Source: Frateuria aurantia DSM 6220 | GTDB lineage: Bacteria; Pseudomonadota; Gammaproteobacteria; Xanthomonadales; Rhodanobacteraceae | NCBI RefSeq assembly: GCF_000242255.2 | Contig: NC_017033.1 | Coordinates: 2,243,110 to 2,307,109, forward strand | Length of the DNA stretch: 64,000 nucleotides | Reading direction: 5' to 3' | In this document: positions 1 through 8,266 of the stretch, piece after piece | Numbering within the stretch: position 1 is the stretch's first letter | How the letters are laid out: each line of letters opens with the position of its first letter | Translations under genes and position numbers: made by a program | Notes under the pieces: generated by a model | What the model saw: the letters and a program-made list of their open reading frames with translations, nothing else | The model's database searches: none | Told to the model about the DNA's origin: nothing

Positions 1-219
1 GCAGCAAAACTTACGCGTGCAAAAAGCTACCCGGCGACATGAGGGCCCAGCGGTCGGCGCGCACGCGAAGTCATCCCGGAGGCCATGCGGGCTCCAGTCA
101 GAACGGTGGCGGTATAGACGGCTTCGGACATCATCACTCCCAAGTAATGTCTTGCATCATGACCGGAATCGGACGCCGGCGCAAGCCTCGGCGTCGACAA
201 TTCCATCAAGAGCCGGCGA

Positions 220-765
220 TCAACCGGCCGGGCCTACGCTGACCCGGATACGCAGGCGCTCGCCGGGATCGTAACTGAGCCGGCTGACATAGACATCGCC
301 ATGATAACGATACTGCACGTCATAGCCGATGATCTGCTGCTGTCCGACCGTGGCGGTCTGCCGGCAGGTGGTCTGGGTGGTCTGGTATTGCCCGCCACTC
401 TGCCCGCCCAGCTTGTTGCCGGCCACACCGCCGCCGACCGCTCCCACCACCGTGGCCAGGCTTCGACCGCCGCCATGACCGATGGTATTGCCCAGTACGC
501 CGCCCACGACCGCGCCCAGCACCGTGCCGATGCCGCTGTGTCCCGGCTTCTGCTCGACCACGGTCTGGTTGTAGCAGGTCTGGGCGGGAACCTGGACCGT
601 GCCATAGACCGGATCCACCCGCAGCACATCGGCCCAGGCGAAATGCGCGGCCGAATCAGCCTCCATCTCGGTGCCTGAAGGCGGCCCCGGGCCATTCATA
701 TCCTGAGCCGCCGCCGACAGGGACAGCATGGCCCCCAGCGCGAACACCCCGATTGACTTGATCAT
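220..765 (-). CDS. Glycine-zipper (17 kDa antigen-like) envelope protein
   Basis: The 181-residue product starts with a short signal peptide (MIKSIGVFALGAML, cleavage near AAAQ). A central run of about 45 residues carries repeated G-x3-G spacing (GTVLGAVVGGVLGNTIG, then VVGAVGGGVAGNKLG). This is the glycine-zipper 2TM pattern of the Rickettsia 17 kDa surface antigen/SlyB/OsmB families, which sit in or against the outer membrane. There is no lipobox cysteine, so it is probably not a lipoprotein. Two cysteines flank the zipper (TCYNQ, TTCRQ) and could form a periplasmic disulfide. It is transcribed away from cysS as a single gene. Family assignment is solid; the cellular role is unknown. Confidence 0.8.
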   Translation of the reverse strand: MIKSIGVFALGAMLSLSAAAQDMNGPGPPSGTEMEADSAAHFAWADVLRVDPVYGTVQVPAQTCYNQTVVEQKPGHSGIGTVLGAVVGGVLGNTIGHGGGRSLATVVGAVGGGVAGNKLGGQSGGQYQTTQTTCRQTATVGQQQIIGYDVQYRYHGDVYVSRLSYDPGERLRIRVSVGPAG

Positions 766-936
766 AGACTTTACCCTGACAATCTCACTGACGCTCAGAC
801 GCGCCCTGCGCCTATTGCATCAAACTCACGCTGAATCGGTGCTTAGAGCGTGATGAAGAAACACGCGCGTCCGAGGACTTGTTAATATATACGGTCCGCC
901 GGATGCCTGGCCGCCGGATCCCCTGGAACGAGTTCT

Positions 937-2307
937 ATGCCGATCACGCTTTACAACAGTCTGACCCGGACCAACGATGCGTTTGTCCCTCTCGATCCGC
1001 AACGGGTGACCATGTACCTGTGCGGACCCACGGTCTACAACTACGTCCATATCGGCAACGCCCGCGGGCCTGTCGTCTTCGACGTCCTGGTCCGACTGCT
1101 GCGGAAAACCTACCCCAAGGTGGTTTTTGCGCGCAACATCACCGATGTGGACGACAAGATCAATGCCGCCGCCGCCCTGCAGCAGGTACCGATCCAGGTC
1201 ATCACCGACCGCTTCGCCCAGGCCTACCGGCAGGATATGGCCGCACTGGGTGTCATGCCGCCGGATATCGAACCCTGTGCCACCGACCATATCCAGACCA
1301 TCATCGAGATGATCGGACAGCTGCTGGCGAACGGCCATGCCTATGCCGCCGAGGGTCACGTGCTGTTCGACGTGCCCAGTTACAAGGACTACGGACGACT
1401 GTCCGGGCGCGACACCGAGGAAATGATCGCCGGCGCCCGCGTCGAAGTCGCGCCCTACAAGCGCCACCCCACCGATTTCGTGCTGTGGAAGCCCTCCAGC
1501 GATGATCTTCCCGGCTGGGACAGCCCCTGGGGCCGCGGCCGACCCGGCTGGCATATCGAATGCTCGGCGATGACGGCCGCCCACCTGGGCGAGACCATCG
1601 ATATCCATGCCGGTGGCGTCGACCTGCAGTTTCCGCATCACGAAAACGAGATCGCCCAGTCCAGCTGCGCTCATGGTGGCAAGCTGTTCGCACGCTGGTG
1701 GCTGCACAACGGCCTGCTCAGCTTCGAAGGGCGCAAGATGTCCAAGTCGCTGGGCAATGTGCTGCTGGTGCATGAGCTGGTGCAGCGGTATCCGCCCGAA
1801 GCCCTGCGCCTGATGCTGCTGCGCGGCCATTACCGGCAGCCGCTGGACTGGTCCGAGCATGCCATCACCCAGGCCATCCAGACGCTGGATGGCTGGTATC
1901 GCGTGCTGCGTGACGGCCCTTGCCTGCCGGACGGTCAGGAGCAGCCGATCGCCGCCGCCGTCGAAGCGGCACTCGCCGATGACCTGAATACTCCTCTGGC
2001 CCTGGCCGAGCTCTCGGCTCTGGCCGATCTGGCCCGTACCGAGGCCAGTGTCGAAGCCACTGCGACCCTGCGTGGCTCGGCGGCCCTGCTGGGTCTGCTG
2101 CAGCAGGATCCCGAGGACTGGTTCAAGCAGGGACAGGCGGATGCCGTGGACGAGACCCGCATCGAGGCCTTGCTGACCGAACGACGTGAAGCCCGCGCCA
2201 ACCGCGATTTCGCCCGAGCCGATGCCATCCGTGACGAACTCACGACCATGGGTATCGCGATCGAGGATGGTGCGCAACAAACCCGCTGGAGTGTAATCAA
2301 GGCATGA
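937..2307 (+). CDS. cysS: Cysteinyl-tRNA synthetase
   Basis: Class I aminoacyl-tRNA synthetase that charges tRNA-Cys in the cytoplasm. At 456 residues it has the usual family length. The HIGH signature appears as HIGN near residue 34 ([11 protein letters not shown]) and the KMSKS loop as [10 protein letters not shown] near residue 266. Zinc-site residues expected in CysS are visible (LCGPTVY; ECSAM; HHENE). The C-terminal helical anticodon-binding region ends in RADAIRDEL, typical of CysS. The ATG is preceded by a weak GGAACGAG. It overlaps the next gene, a SufE homologue, by ATGA, so the two are translationally coupled. Confidence 0.97.
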   Translation: MPITLYNSLTRTNDAFVPLDPQRVTMYLCGPTVYNYVHIGNARGPVVFDVLVRLLRKTYPKVVFARNITDVDDKINAAAALQQVPIQVITDRFAQAYRQDMAALGVMPPDIEPCATDHIQTIIEMIGQLLANGHAYAAEGHVLFDVPSYKDYGRLSGRDTEEMIAGARVEVAPYKRHPTDFVLWKPSSDDLPGWDSPWGRGRPGWHIECSAMTAAHLGETIDIHAGGVDLQFPHHENEIAQSSCAHGGKLFARWWLHNGLLSFEGRKMSKSLGNVLLVHELVQRYPPEALRLMLLRGHYRQPLDWSEHAITQAIQTLDGWYRVLRDGPCLPDGQEQPIAAAVEAALADDLNTPLALAELSALADLARTEASVEATATLRGSAALLGLLQQDPEDWFKQGQADAVDETRIEALLTERREARANRDFARADAIRDELTTMGIAIEDGAQQTRWSVIKA

Positions 2308-2747
2308 CCGAGCCGCTGGAACCCACCGCCGCCGCCGCCCAGGAGGCGATCGCCGATGAATTCGCCCTGTTCGGCGACTGGAGCGAGCGCTATCAGTATC
2401 TGATCGATCTGGGCAAGCAACTGCGCCCTCTGGACGAGGCCGACAAGACCGAGAGCTACCGCATCATCGGCTGCCAGTCCCGGGTCTGGCTGGTACCCTC
2501 GGGCACCGCCGAACGCTTGCATTTCGAGGCCGGCAGTGATTCGGCCATTGTCTCCGGCCTGATCGCTCTGGTACTGCGCGTCTATTCGGACCGGCCGGCC
2601 AGCGAGATCCTCTCCACCGAACCGGACTTCATTCAGGCCATCGGGCTGGCCAGGCACTTGTCACCGACCCGCTCCAACGGCTTGGCCGCGATGCTGGTCA
2701 AACTGAAGGCCTATGCGGCCAGCCTGGCCGGTACCGCACCCGCCTGA
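2304..2747 (+). CDS. sufE: SufE-family cysteine desulfuration protein
   Basis: A 147-residue protein of the SufE/CsdE family. Family members accept persulfide sulfur from a cysteine desulfurase (SufS/CsdA) on one conserved cysteine and pass it to Fe-S or thiocofactor assembly. That cysteine is present in [11 protein letters not shown] around residue 58, after the family signature [11 protein letters not shown]. The ATGA overlap with cysS couples it to cysteinyl-tRNA synthetase, so both genes draw on the cysteine pool. No sufS, sufB, sufC or sufD gene is in the window, so the partner desulfurase must lie elsewhere. It could be CsdE-like instead of SufE; sequence alone does not decide. Confidence 0.88.
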   Translation: MTEPLEPTAAAAQEAIADEFALFGDWSERYQYLIDLGKQLRPLDEADKTESYRIIGCQSRVWLVPSGTAERLHFEAGSDSAIVSGLIALVLRVYSDRPASEILSTEPDFIQAIGLARHLSPTRSNGLAAMLVKLKAYAASLAGTAPA

Positions 2748-2885
2748 TTCCGTCATGTGATGCCCAGCAGCTGATGTGCCGGGGCATCCGGACCGGCTAG
2801 GCGGTCGAGTGCGTCACCTCCCCCGCTGCCGACACGCATCGTCCCCGAACGGCCTATCACCGATCGGTCTACAACCAGCGCCCAT

Positions 2886-2920
2886 CCCCGGCCGGCATGA
2901 GCCGGGGGCTGGCCGTTTTT
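2886..2920 (+). terminator. Rho-independent terminator after cysS-sufE
   Basis: A GC stem (CCCCGGC at 2886-2892 pairing with GCCGGGG at 2901-2907; an alternative fold pairs CGGCC with GGCCG) is followed by GGCCGTTTTT. It lies about 140 bp downstream of sufE. It also argues against starting the next gene at the in-frame ATG at 2897, which falls inside the stem. Confidence 0.7.
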
Positions 2921-2980
2921 CGTCGATTCCTGGTCAGACCGGCTCAGACCGGCCTCCAGTCAAGTTCAAGGCAAGATTGC

Positions 2981-3745
2981 ATGCAGCACTGCTCGACCCC
3001 GCTCCGACCCCGTTCCGCCCGCAAAAACTGGTTGCCGCCGATGGCCGGCCTGCTGCTGAGTCTGGTCATCAGCTCACCGGCCCATGCCGCCTTTGAAGCC
3101 TGTCGCGCCCTTTTCCCCCATCACCATGTGCCTGCCGTACCGGCCGGCCGGTTCGGCAAGACCCGGGACCTGTGTTTCGACGACTTCGCGGTACTGTACT
3201 CACCGACAAGCCGTACGCCCGTCTACGGCGTCGAACGTCTGAACAAGCACGCGCTGCTCGACCACCAGAAGCGCACCAACCGCTTTTACGAGGAAGCCCG
3301 GCTCCGACCCGGCGAACGCTCCAGCCTGGCCGACTACCGGGCCACGCTCGGCATCCAGCATTTCGACCGCGGCCATATCGTGCCGGCGGGAGATCGCAGC
3401 ACGGAAGCCGGCATGGCCCAGAGCTTTTCGCTGGCCAATATGACGCCGCAATACCCCTCGTTCAATCGTCGCACCTGGGCCGGCGTCGAGCGTGCCACCC
3501 GCAAGTATGTGATGCGTGCCAAGGGCGATGTCTACGTGTTCACCGGACCCTATTACGGCTCGCACCCGCAAAAACTGGGTCCGGACCAAGTCTGGATTCC
3601 CGACTATGTCTACAAGCTGGTGTATGACCCGACCACCGGCCGCTCCTGGGCCTTCTGGCTGCCGAACCTGCAGCAGGTGCGGATGCAGCCGCCCATTTCC
3701 TATCAGGAACTGGTCCGTCGCACCGGCATCCACTTTCTGGACTGA
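2981..3745 (+). CDS. Secreted DNA/RNA non-specific endonuclease (NUC1 family)
   Basis: About 254 residues from the chosen ATG. The open frame extends upstream to 2897 but that ATG is inside a terminator; 3041 is another possible start. Following a basic N-terminus, MAGLLLSLVISSPAHA is a convincing signal peptide, so export is expected. The beta-beta-alpha metal catalytic motif of the Serratia nuclease family is present as DRGHIVPAGD, with the downstream Asn-containing helix (FSLANMTPQYPSFNR) expected to ligate Mg. This is most like the EndA/NucA extracellular nucleases used for nucleic-acid scavenging or biofilm DNA turnover. It is monocistronic. Confidence 0.88.
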   Translation: MQHCSTPLRPRSARKNWLPPMAGLLLSLVISSPAHAAFEACRALFPHHHVPAVPAGRFGKTRDLCFDDFAVLYSPTSRTPVYGVERLNKHALLDHQKRTNRFYEEARLRPGERSSLADYRATLGIQHFDRGHIVPAGDRSTEAGMAQSFSLANMTPQYPSFNRRTWAGVERATRKYVMRAKGDVYVFTGPYYGSHPQKLGPDQVWIPDYVYKLVYDPTTGRSWAFWLPNLQQVRMQPPISYQELVRRTGIHFLD

Positions 3746-3778
3746 GTACCGCCGGGATTTGCAGCGACCCGGCAATCC

Positions 3779-3834
3779 TGCAAGCCCCCCCGAAGTTTCT
3801 CGTTGTGGATGTCCAGACTTCGGGAAGGCTTGCA
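3779..3834. terminator. Long imperfect inverted repeat between convergent genes
   Basis: TGCAAGCC-cc-CCCGAAGT (3779-3796) pairs with ACTTCGGG-aa-GGCTTGCA (3817-3834), giving 16 paired bases around a 20-nt loop. It sits between the nuclease (+) and hydrolase (-) stop codons. There is no T-run, so a bidirectional transcription block or RNA stabiliser is only inferred. Confidence 0.5.
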
Positions 3835-3853
3835 GTCGCACTCCAAGGATCAA

Positions 3854-4735
3854 TCAGTTGATCGCCTCGCCCAGCACTTCGACGATCCGGTCGGCGATGT
3901 ACTGGACGTGGGTCTCCAGCGCGAAATGCCCGGTATCCAGCAGCTCCACGACGGCATTCGGGTTGTCCCGCTGGTAGGCCTCGGCTCCCGCTGGGATAAA
4001 GAAAGGATCACCCTTGCCCCAGATAGCCAAGGTCGGCAGCTTGGTGGTTCGGAAGAACTGCTGGAATGCAGGATAGAGCTTCAGATTGTTCTGATAATCA
4101 TAGAACAGATCGAGCTGGATCTCTTTGTTGGCCGGCCGCTCTAGCAGCAGTGCATCGAGATAGTACGACTCAGGGGCAATCTGGCCAGGATCACCTACCC
4201 CCTCCACATACTGCCAGCGGGTCCCCTCCAGATTCAGAATTGCATCGCTGATGGCTTGCCGGCTTTCCGGCAGGCCATCTTCCCAGTACTTGCGGATCGG
4301 CGCCCAGGCCTCACCCAGGCCTTCCAGGTAAGCATTGCCGTTCTGGGAAATGATCGCACTGACACGCTCCGGATGTGCAAGAGCCAAGCGCAGACCCGTC
4401 GGCGCACCGTAGTCGAAGAAGTACATGGCGTAGCGCTTGAGGCCCAGCTTCTCGACGAAATCGCCGATCGTCCTGCCGATCGCATCGAAGGTGTATACAT
4501 ACTCTCGCTCGGCCGGGACTTCGGTGAAGCCAAAGCCAGGCAAATCTGGAGCAATGATCCGATAACGGGATGCCAGCAGAGGGATCAGATCACGAAACTG
4601 GTGCGATGAGCTCGGGAAGCCGTGCAAAAGAAGGAGCACAGGAGCGTCAGGCGCACCGGCCTCTCGATAGAAGACACGGACGCCATCAGCTGCGGCGAAT
4701 TTGAACGCGACATGGGTGTGCTTGGACGGGGTCAT
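3854..4735 (-). CDS. Alpha/beta-fold hydrolase (epoxide hydrolase/dehalogenase-like)
   Basis: Cytoplasmic alpha/beta hydrolase of about 293 residues. The oxyanion motif LLLHGFPSSSHQFRDL is near residue 35. The nucleophile elbow position reads FFDYGAPTGLRLAL, so the nucleophile is Asp, as in haloalkane dehalogenases and epoxide hydrolases rather than esterases. The catalytic His is in LDTGHFALETH near the C-terminus. I moved the start from the upstream ATG (4759) to 4735 because AGGAG lies 8 nt before it. It is divergent from a CGNR zinc-finger regulator across about 125 bp containing paired repeats, which suggests control by that regulator. The substrate is unknown. Confidence 0.82.
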   Translation of the reverse strand: MTPSKHTHVAFKFAAADGVRVFYREAGAPDAPVLLLLHGFPSSSHQFRDLIPLLASRYRIIAPDLPGFGFTEVPAEREYVYTFDAIGRTIGDFVEKLGLKRYAMYFFDYGAPTGLRLALAHPERVSAIISQNGNAYLEGLGEAWAPIRKYWEDGLPESRQAISDAILNLEGTRWQYVEGVGDPGQIAPESYYLDALLLERPANKEIQLDLFYDYQNNLKLYPAFQQFFRTTKLPTLAIWGKGDPFFIPAGAEAYQRDNPNAVVELLDTGHFALETHVQYIADRIVEVLGEAIN

Positions 4736-4771
4736 TGCTCCGGCTCCTGTAACTTTCATATAGAGTTTTAG

Positions 4772-4836
4772 GGGTTACAATGACCCATTCTGCACGACAT
4801 CTGTAACTAGTCAAACTATTTTTATGGGTTACCATG
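4772..4836. promoter_or_regulatory. Direct repeats GGGTTACMATG in divergent promoter region
   Basis: GGGTTACAATG (4772-4782) is repeated as GGGTTACCATG (4826-4836), with GTAAC half-sites also at 4749-4753 and 4803-4807. The repeats lie in the short AT-rich region shared by the hydrolase (-) and CGNR (+) genes. They are a candidate operator for the CGNR regulator; this is inferred from position and repetition only. Confidence 0.4.
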
Positions 4837-4861
4837 GCCATGGACACCCAATGGAGCCCAT

Positions 4862-5449
4862 ATGCCCGCCCCTGATCCTGCAGCGAACCTTCCGGCGCCT
4901 TACATGCTGGCAGACCATCCGGCGCTCGACCTGCTCAATACGGTAATGATGGTGGACGGACGAAAGACGGACCTTTTGAACAGTGATGAGCAAGCCAGCA
5001 CATGGCTGGCTCAAGCTGGTTTTGGTCCGGCATCTTTACCATCGGCGAAAGGCGGAGTGCTGCTATCCAAGCTCCGCACCCTGCGGGAGGCGGTTGAGGT
5101 CCTCGTGCATGCACGGCGCGAGGAGCGCGGCGCCGACCCTTCGGTGCTCAACAGTTTCTTGCGTCATGCCGTACCGCAGTTGACATGGGGTGCACACCAA
5201 CCTGAGCTGGACCGTTTTCATCACCACGATGAAGCCGGCCGCCAGCTCGCAAGGCTGGCGTACTCAGCAGCAGAGTTGCTGGCAGAGGGTGATTTCCGTC
5301 TTGTAAGGCAATGCGAGAGCCCGGACTGTTCACTCATGTTCTATGACCGAACCAAATCCCACAAACGACGCTGGTGCAGCATGGCCTTGTGCGGGAACCG
5401 TCACAAGGTGGCTGAGTTCCGAAAACGCCGCCAAGGCCAAACGGGATGA
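4862..5449 (+). CDS. CGNR zinc-finger (ABATE-domain) regulator
   Basis: A 195-residue protein. The N-terminal about 140 residues match the ABATE arrangement, beginning HPALDLLNTV near residue 20. The C-terminal CGNR zinc finger is clear: CESPDCSLMFYD, then RRWCSMALCGNRHKVAEFRKRR, giving the Cys-x4-Cys...Cys-x4-Cys ligand set and the basic CGNR tail that contacts DNA. These proteins are presumed stress- or substrate-responsive transcription factors. GGAG precedes the ATG by 5 nt. It is divergent from an alpha/beta hydrolase, its probable target. Confidence 0.85.
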   Translation: MPAPDPAANLPAPYMLADHPALDLLNTVMMVDGRKTDLLNSDEQASTWLAQAGFGPASLPSAKGGVLLSKLRTLREAVEVLVHARREERGADPSVLNSFLRHAVPQLTWGAHQPELDRFHHHDEAGRQLARLAYSAAELLAEGDFRLVRQCESPDCSLMFYDRTKSHKRRWCSMALCGNRHKVAEFRKRRQGQTG

Positions 5450-5689
5450 ATCAGCTTGTCAGCAGCAGGCCTCGCAACGATTTGTAGGCCGGAGTAAAGC
5501 CGGGGCGTTGTTGCCAGCACGCCGAATCAGCTGGAGGCGGATTCAACCACCAACGCCTGCTCGGATCGGCCGGCTATACCACGCCGGCAAAGGCCGGAGC
5601 AAACGACGACCCCAAATTCGCTGGACAGGCGGCCAAAGATCTGGACGCACAGGAGAACGATCTGCGCACGGGGAGCGCGAGCTGCCTCA
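5450..5689. other. Non-coding stretch next to IS scar
   Basis: About 240 bp between the CGNR gene and the transposase remnant. A plus-strand frame reads LLGSAGYTTPAKAGANDDP and continues AKDLDAQENDL with plausible composition, but it has no start codon or ribosome site and runs into the IS remnant. It may be the tail of a gene destroyed by the insertion. I could not assign a family. Confidence 0.3.
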
Positions 5690-5871
5690 CCACACGATGT
5701 ATCGCTTCCCGAAGGATGTCGGCACTCATCTGCGATTCGGCATACATCTTCTTGAGCCGCCGGTATTCCTCCTTCAGCTCCTTCATGTGTCCCATCAGAT
5801 ATCCCACCGTACTTGGATCGCTGCCTGTGGAAGGTGGCCGGGCTGATGCCGTGCTGCCGGACAAGCGTCAG
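5690..5871 (-). pseudogene. Remnant of IS3-family transposase OrfA, frameshifted
   Basis: Two pieces of an IS3-family OrfA in different frames. In the frame of the codon at 5865-5863 the sequence reads LVRQHGISPATFHRQRSKYGG, the helix-turn-helix end of OrfA. From about 5786 a second frame continues MKELKEEYRRLKKMYAES...ADILREAI, the OrfA leucine-zipper segment (compare the usual ENRRLKKMYAE). The join needs a one-base shift. The upstream part is missing: a stop lies near 5880, where the fragment abuts the GNAT stop codon. No OrfB or terminal inverted repeats were seen. It is a dead insertion scar. Confidence 0.72.
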
Positions 5872-5877
5872 GCACGA

Positions 5878-6399
5878 TCAGACCAGATATCGCCGCCAGA
5901 TATCCAGGGGCCGGCCGGCATGGCTGGCCCTGGCCTCCCATTGAAAGCCGGCACGTCCCGCCAGCCGAGCCGAGACGATGTGGTCGGGATCCATGATTGC
6001 ACTCAGTACACCGCCCGGCCAGCGCAGCTGCGCCCAGTCCAGTGCCGCCTGCAAGGCTTCCAGCGCATAGCCCCGTCCCTGCATCGCCGGCCGCAGCGCC
6101 CAGCCGGCCTCTGGCACGATACACATCGGCGGCTGCAGCGCCCTTCGATAATCGAAGAAACCCAGCTCGCCCACGTAATGACCACTGGAGCGCTCGATGA
6201 TGGTCCACGAGCCATAGCCCATGACCTGCCAATGACCGATCTGCATCAGCAGTCGCCGCCATACGGCTTCGGCCTCCATCACCTGACCGCCGATGCAATG
6301 CACCACCTGCGGATCCGACCACAGCTCAAGGCTGGTCGAGAAATCATCCGTGTTGACCGGCCGCAAGAGCAGCCGCGCAGTCTGAAGAGAACGGTTCAT
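5878..6399 (-). CDS. GNAT-family N-acetyltransferase (RimJ/RimL type)
   Basis: A 173-residue acetyl-CoA-dependent acetyltransferase. The order of elements is that of RimJ/RimL-like enzymes: RLLLRPVNTDD at the N-terminus, HYVGELGFFDYR (beta-4), and the acetyl-CoA loop RPAMQGRGYALEALQAAL (the Q/R-x-x-G-x-G/A motif). The substrate could be a ribosomal protein N-terminus, an amino acid or a drug and is not predictable. It lies 37 bp downstream of radA on the same strand, so it may be co-transcribed. The C-terminus abuts the IS3 remnant but looks complete. Confidence 0.85.
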   Translation of the reverse strand: MNRSLQTARLLLRPVNTDDFSTSLELWSDPQVVHCIGGQVMEAEAVWRRLLMQIGHWQVMGYGSWTIIERSSGHYVGELGFFDYRRALQPPMCIVPEAGWALRPAMQGRGYALEALQAALDWAQLRWPGGVLSAIMDPDHIVSARLAGRAGFQWEARASHAGRPLDIWRRYLV

Positions 6400-6436
6400 G
6401 CCCCCTCCTTGGCACGGCGCTCAAGGCCGTCAAAGT

Positions 6437-7816
6437 TCAGCGGCAAGCGTCGATCGCCTGCGCCAGCCGCTCCACGCCGATGACTTCCAGATCACCCAGC
6501 TTGCCCGATTTGGGTGCATTGGCCTTGGGCACGATGGCGCGCCGAAAGCCATGGGTCATCGCCTCCTTCAGACGCTCCTCGCCATTGGGCACCGGCCGGA
6601 TCTCGCCGGACAGGCCGACCTCCCCGAAAGCCACCGTGTGCTCGGGCATGGGCCGGTCGCGCAGGCTGGACAGCACCGCCAGCAGCACCGGCAAATCGGC
6701 GGCGGTTTCCTGCACCCGGATGCCGCCGACCACATTGACGAAGACGTCCTGGTCATAGGCCGCCACCCCGCCATGGCGATGCAGCACCGCCAGCAGCATC
6801 GCCAGCCGGTTCTGCTCCAGGCCAAGGGTCACGCGACGCGGATTGCCCAGCGATGACTGGTCGACCAGAGCCTGCACCTCGACCAGCAGCGGCCGGGTGC
6901 CTTCGCGGGTGACCATCACCACACTGCCCGGCGTCGGCCCCTGATGGGTGGACAGGAAGATCGCCGAGGGATTGGCGACCTCGCGCAGGCCCTTGTCCGA
7001 CATCGCGAACACGCCCATCTCGTTGACCGCGCCAAAACGGTTCTTGAAGGCGCGCAGGATCCGGAAGCGGCTACCGGGATCGCCCTCGAAGTACAGGACG
7101 GCATCGACCATGTGCTCAAGTACGCGCGGCCCGGCGATGCCGCCCTCCTTGGTGACATGGCCGACCAGGAATACGGCCGTGCCGGTCTCCTTGGCGAAGC
7201 GGGTCAACTGGGCCGCCGACTCGCGGACCTGGCTGACCGAGCCGGGCGCCGCCGTCAGGGTCTCGGTCCAGATGGTCTGGATCGAGTCCACGATCAGGAC
7301 CTTGGGCCGGGCTTCGGCCGTCTGCTCCAGAATCCGCTCGATGCAGGTTTCCGCCAAGGCGGCCAGCGGCCCCAGCGGCAGGCCCAGGCGCTGGGCCCGC
7401 GCGGCCACCTGGCCCAACGATTCCTCGCCAGTGACATACAGACCGGCCACGCCGGCCCCCACCTCGCCCAGCATCTGCAGCAGCAGGGTGGATTTGCCGA
7501 TACCGGGATCACCGCCGATCAGGACCACCGAACCTTCGACCAGACCGCCACCCAGCACCCGGTTCAACTCACCGATGCCGACGCTGATCCGCTGCTCTAC
7601 CGCGGTGGCCACTTCGGCCAGGGGCGTGGGCCGGGCGCGCTGGCTGGCGCCACCGGCATAACCGCTGCGGCGACCGGCCGCCGCATTGGGCCGGCTCGGG
7701 CCCAGGCTGATTTCACTCAAGGTGTTCCAGGCACCGCATTCAGGGCACTGGCCCTGCCACTTGCTGGACTCACCCCCACACTCACTGCATACGTAGGCTG
7801 TTTTCGCCTTGGCCAC
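6437..7816 (-). CDS. radA: DNA repair protein RadA (Sms)
   Basis: Full-length 459-residue RadA, a RecA-like ATPase that drives branch migration of recombination intermediates. It opens with the C4 zinc finger (VCSECGG...CPECGAW), followed by Walker A GGDPGIGKSTLL near residue 100, Walker B KVLIVDSIQT, and the RadA-specific KNRFG motif (FKNRFGAVNE). The C-terminal Lon-protease-like domain lacks a catalytic dyad, as is normal for RadA. A GNAT gene follows 37 bp downstream and an ArsR regulator lies 27 bp upstream on the same strand. Confidence 0.97.
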   Translation of the reverse strand: MAKAKTAYVCSECGGESSKWQGQCPECGAWNTLSEISLGPSRPNAAAGRRSGYAGGASQRARPTPLAEVATAVEQRISVGIGELNRVLGGGLVEGSVVLIGGDPGIGKSTLLLQMLGEVGAGVAGLYVTGEESLGQVAARAQRLGLPLGPLAALAETCIERILEQTAEARPKVLIVDSIQTIWTETLTAAPGSVSQVRESAAQLTRFAKETGTAVFLVGHVTKEGGIAGPRVLEHMVDAVLYFEGDPGSRFRILRAFKNRFGAVNEMGVFAMSDKGLREVANPSAIFLSTHQGPTPGSVVMVTREGTRPLLVEVQALVDQSSLGNPRRVTLGLEQNRLAMLLAVLHRHGGVAAYDQDVFVNVVGGIRVQETAADLPVLLAVLSSLRDRPMPEHTVAFGEVGLSGEIRPVPNGEERLKEAMTHGFRRAIVPKANAPKSGKLGDLEVIGVERLAQAIDACR

Positions 7817-7843
7817 GACTCACCCTGCAACACTCGACTGGAT

Positions 7844-8182
7844 TCAGGCCGCAGTTTCGCATGGGTCTGTCTCAGAGGACGAGACAAGCTGCTGCAGAAT
7901 CGGATCCAGCAGCCCCGGGAACACCTGCTCCAGATCTTCGCGACGCAACCGGTTCTGATGCGTGGTGCCCTGGATCCGGGTCTCGACCAGACCCGCCTCC
8001 CGCAGGATTCTGAAATGGTGGGACATGCTGGACTTGGGACGCCCGCCATCCAGCGCGGCACAGCTGGCCGACTCGACGCCGGCCAGCTTGCGCACGATGT
8101 CCAGCCGTGTGGAGTCGCTCAAGGCGTAGAACAACCGCTCCAGCGTGAAGGCCTCGATGACGGGATGTTTGTAGGAACGCAT
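7844..8182 (-). CDS. ArsR-family winged-helix regulator
   Basis: A 112-residue ArsR/SmtB-type repressor. The winged helix spans FYALSDSTRLDIVRKLAG...SSMSHHFRILREAGLVETRIQG, with the recognition helix at SSMSHHFRILREAG. It lacks the CxC metal site of ArsR/CadC; its single cysteine (ESASCAALD) lies just before the recognition helix, where it could act as a redox or electrophile sensor. It is divergent from an Old Yellow Enzyme, with a palindromic operator candidate between them. A known parallel is CyeR, the ArsR-type thiol-redox repressor of an OYE gene in Corynebacterium glutamicum. Redox sensing here is inferred. Confidence 0.85.
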   Translation of the reverse strand: MRSYKHPVIEAFTLERLFYALSDSTRLDIVRKLAGVESASCAALDGGRPKSSMSHHFRILREAGLVETRIQGTTHQNRLRREDLEQVFPGLLDPILQQLVSSSETDPCETAA

Positions 8183-8215
8183 GGACAGATGATAATCGAA
8201 GCCGCACTATATCCA

Positions 8216-8237
8216 TAGTTCGCGTATTATCGAACTA
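8216..8237. promoter_or_regulatory. Palindromic operator TAGTTCG-N8-CGAACTA
   Basis: A perfect 7-bp inverted repeat, TAGTTCG (8216-8222) and CGAACTA (8231-8237), lies in the 84-bp gap between the divergent ArsR and Old Yellow Enzyme genes. A related half-site, TAATCGAA, lies nearby at 8192-8199. Position and symmetry suit an ArsR-family dimer site controlling both genes. Confidence 0.6.
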
Positions 8238-8266
8238 CAATTTTCCTCAACGCCATGGAGTCGAGC

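Noticed and set aside
27-209. 60-codon minus-strand frame at the window edge (MMSEAVYTATVLTG...)
   Set aside because: GGGAG precedes an internal ATG, but the frame is very short, lacks recognisable features and its neighbourhood is cut by the window start.
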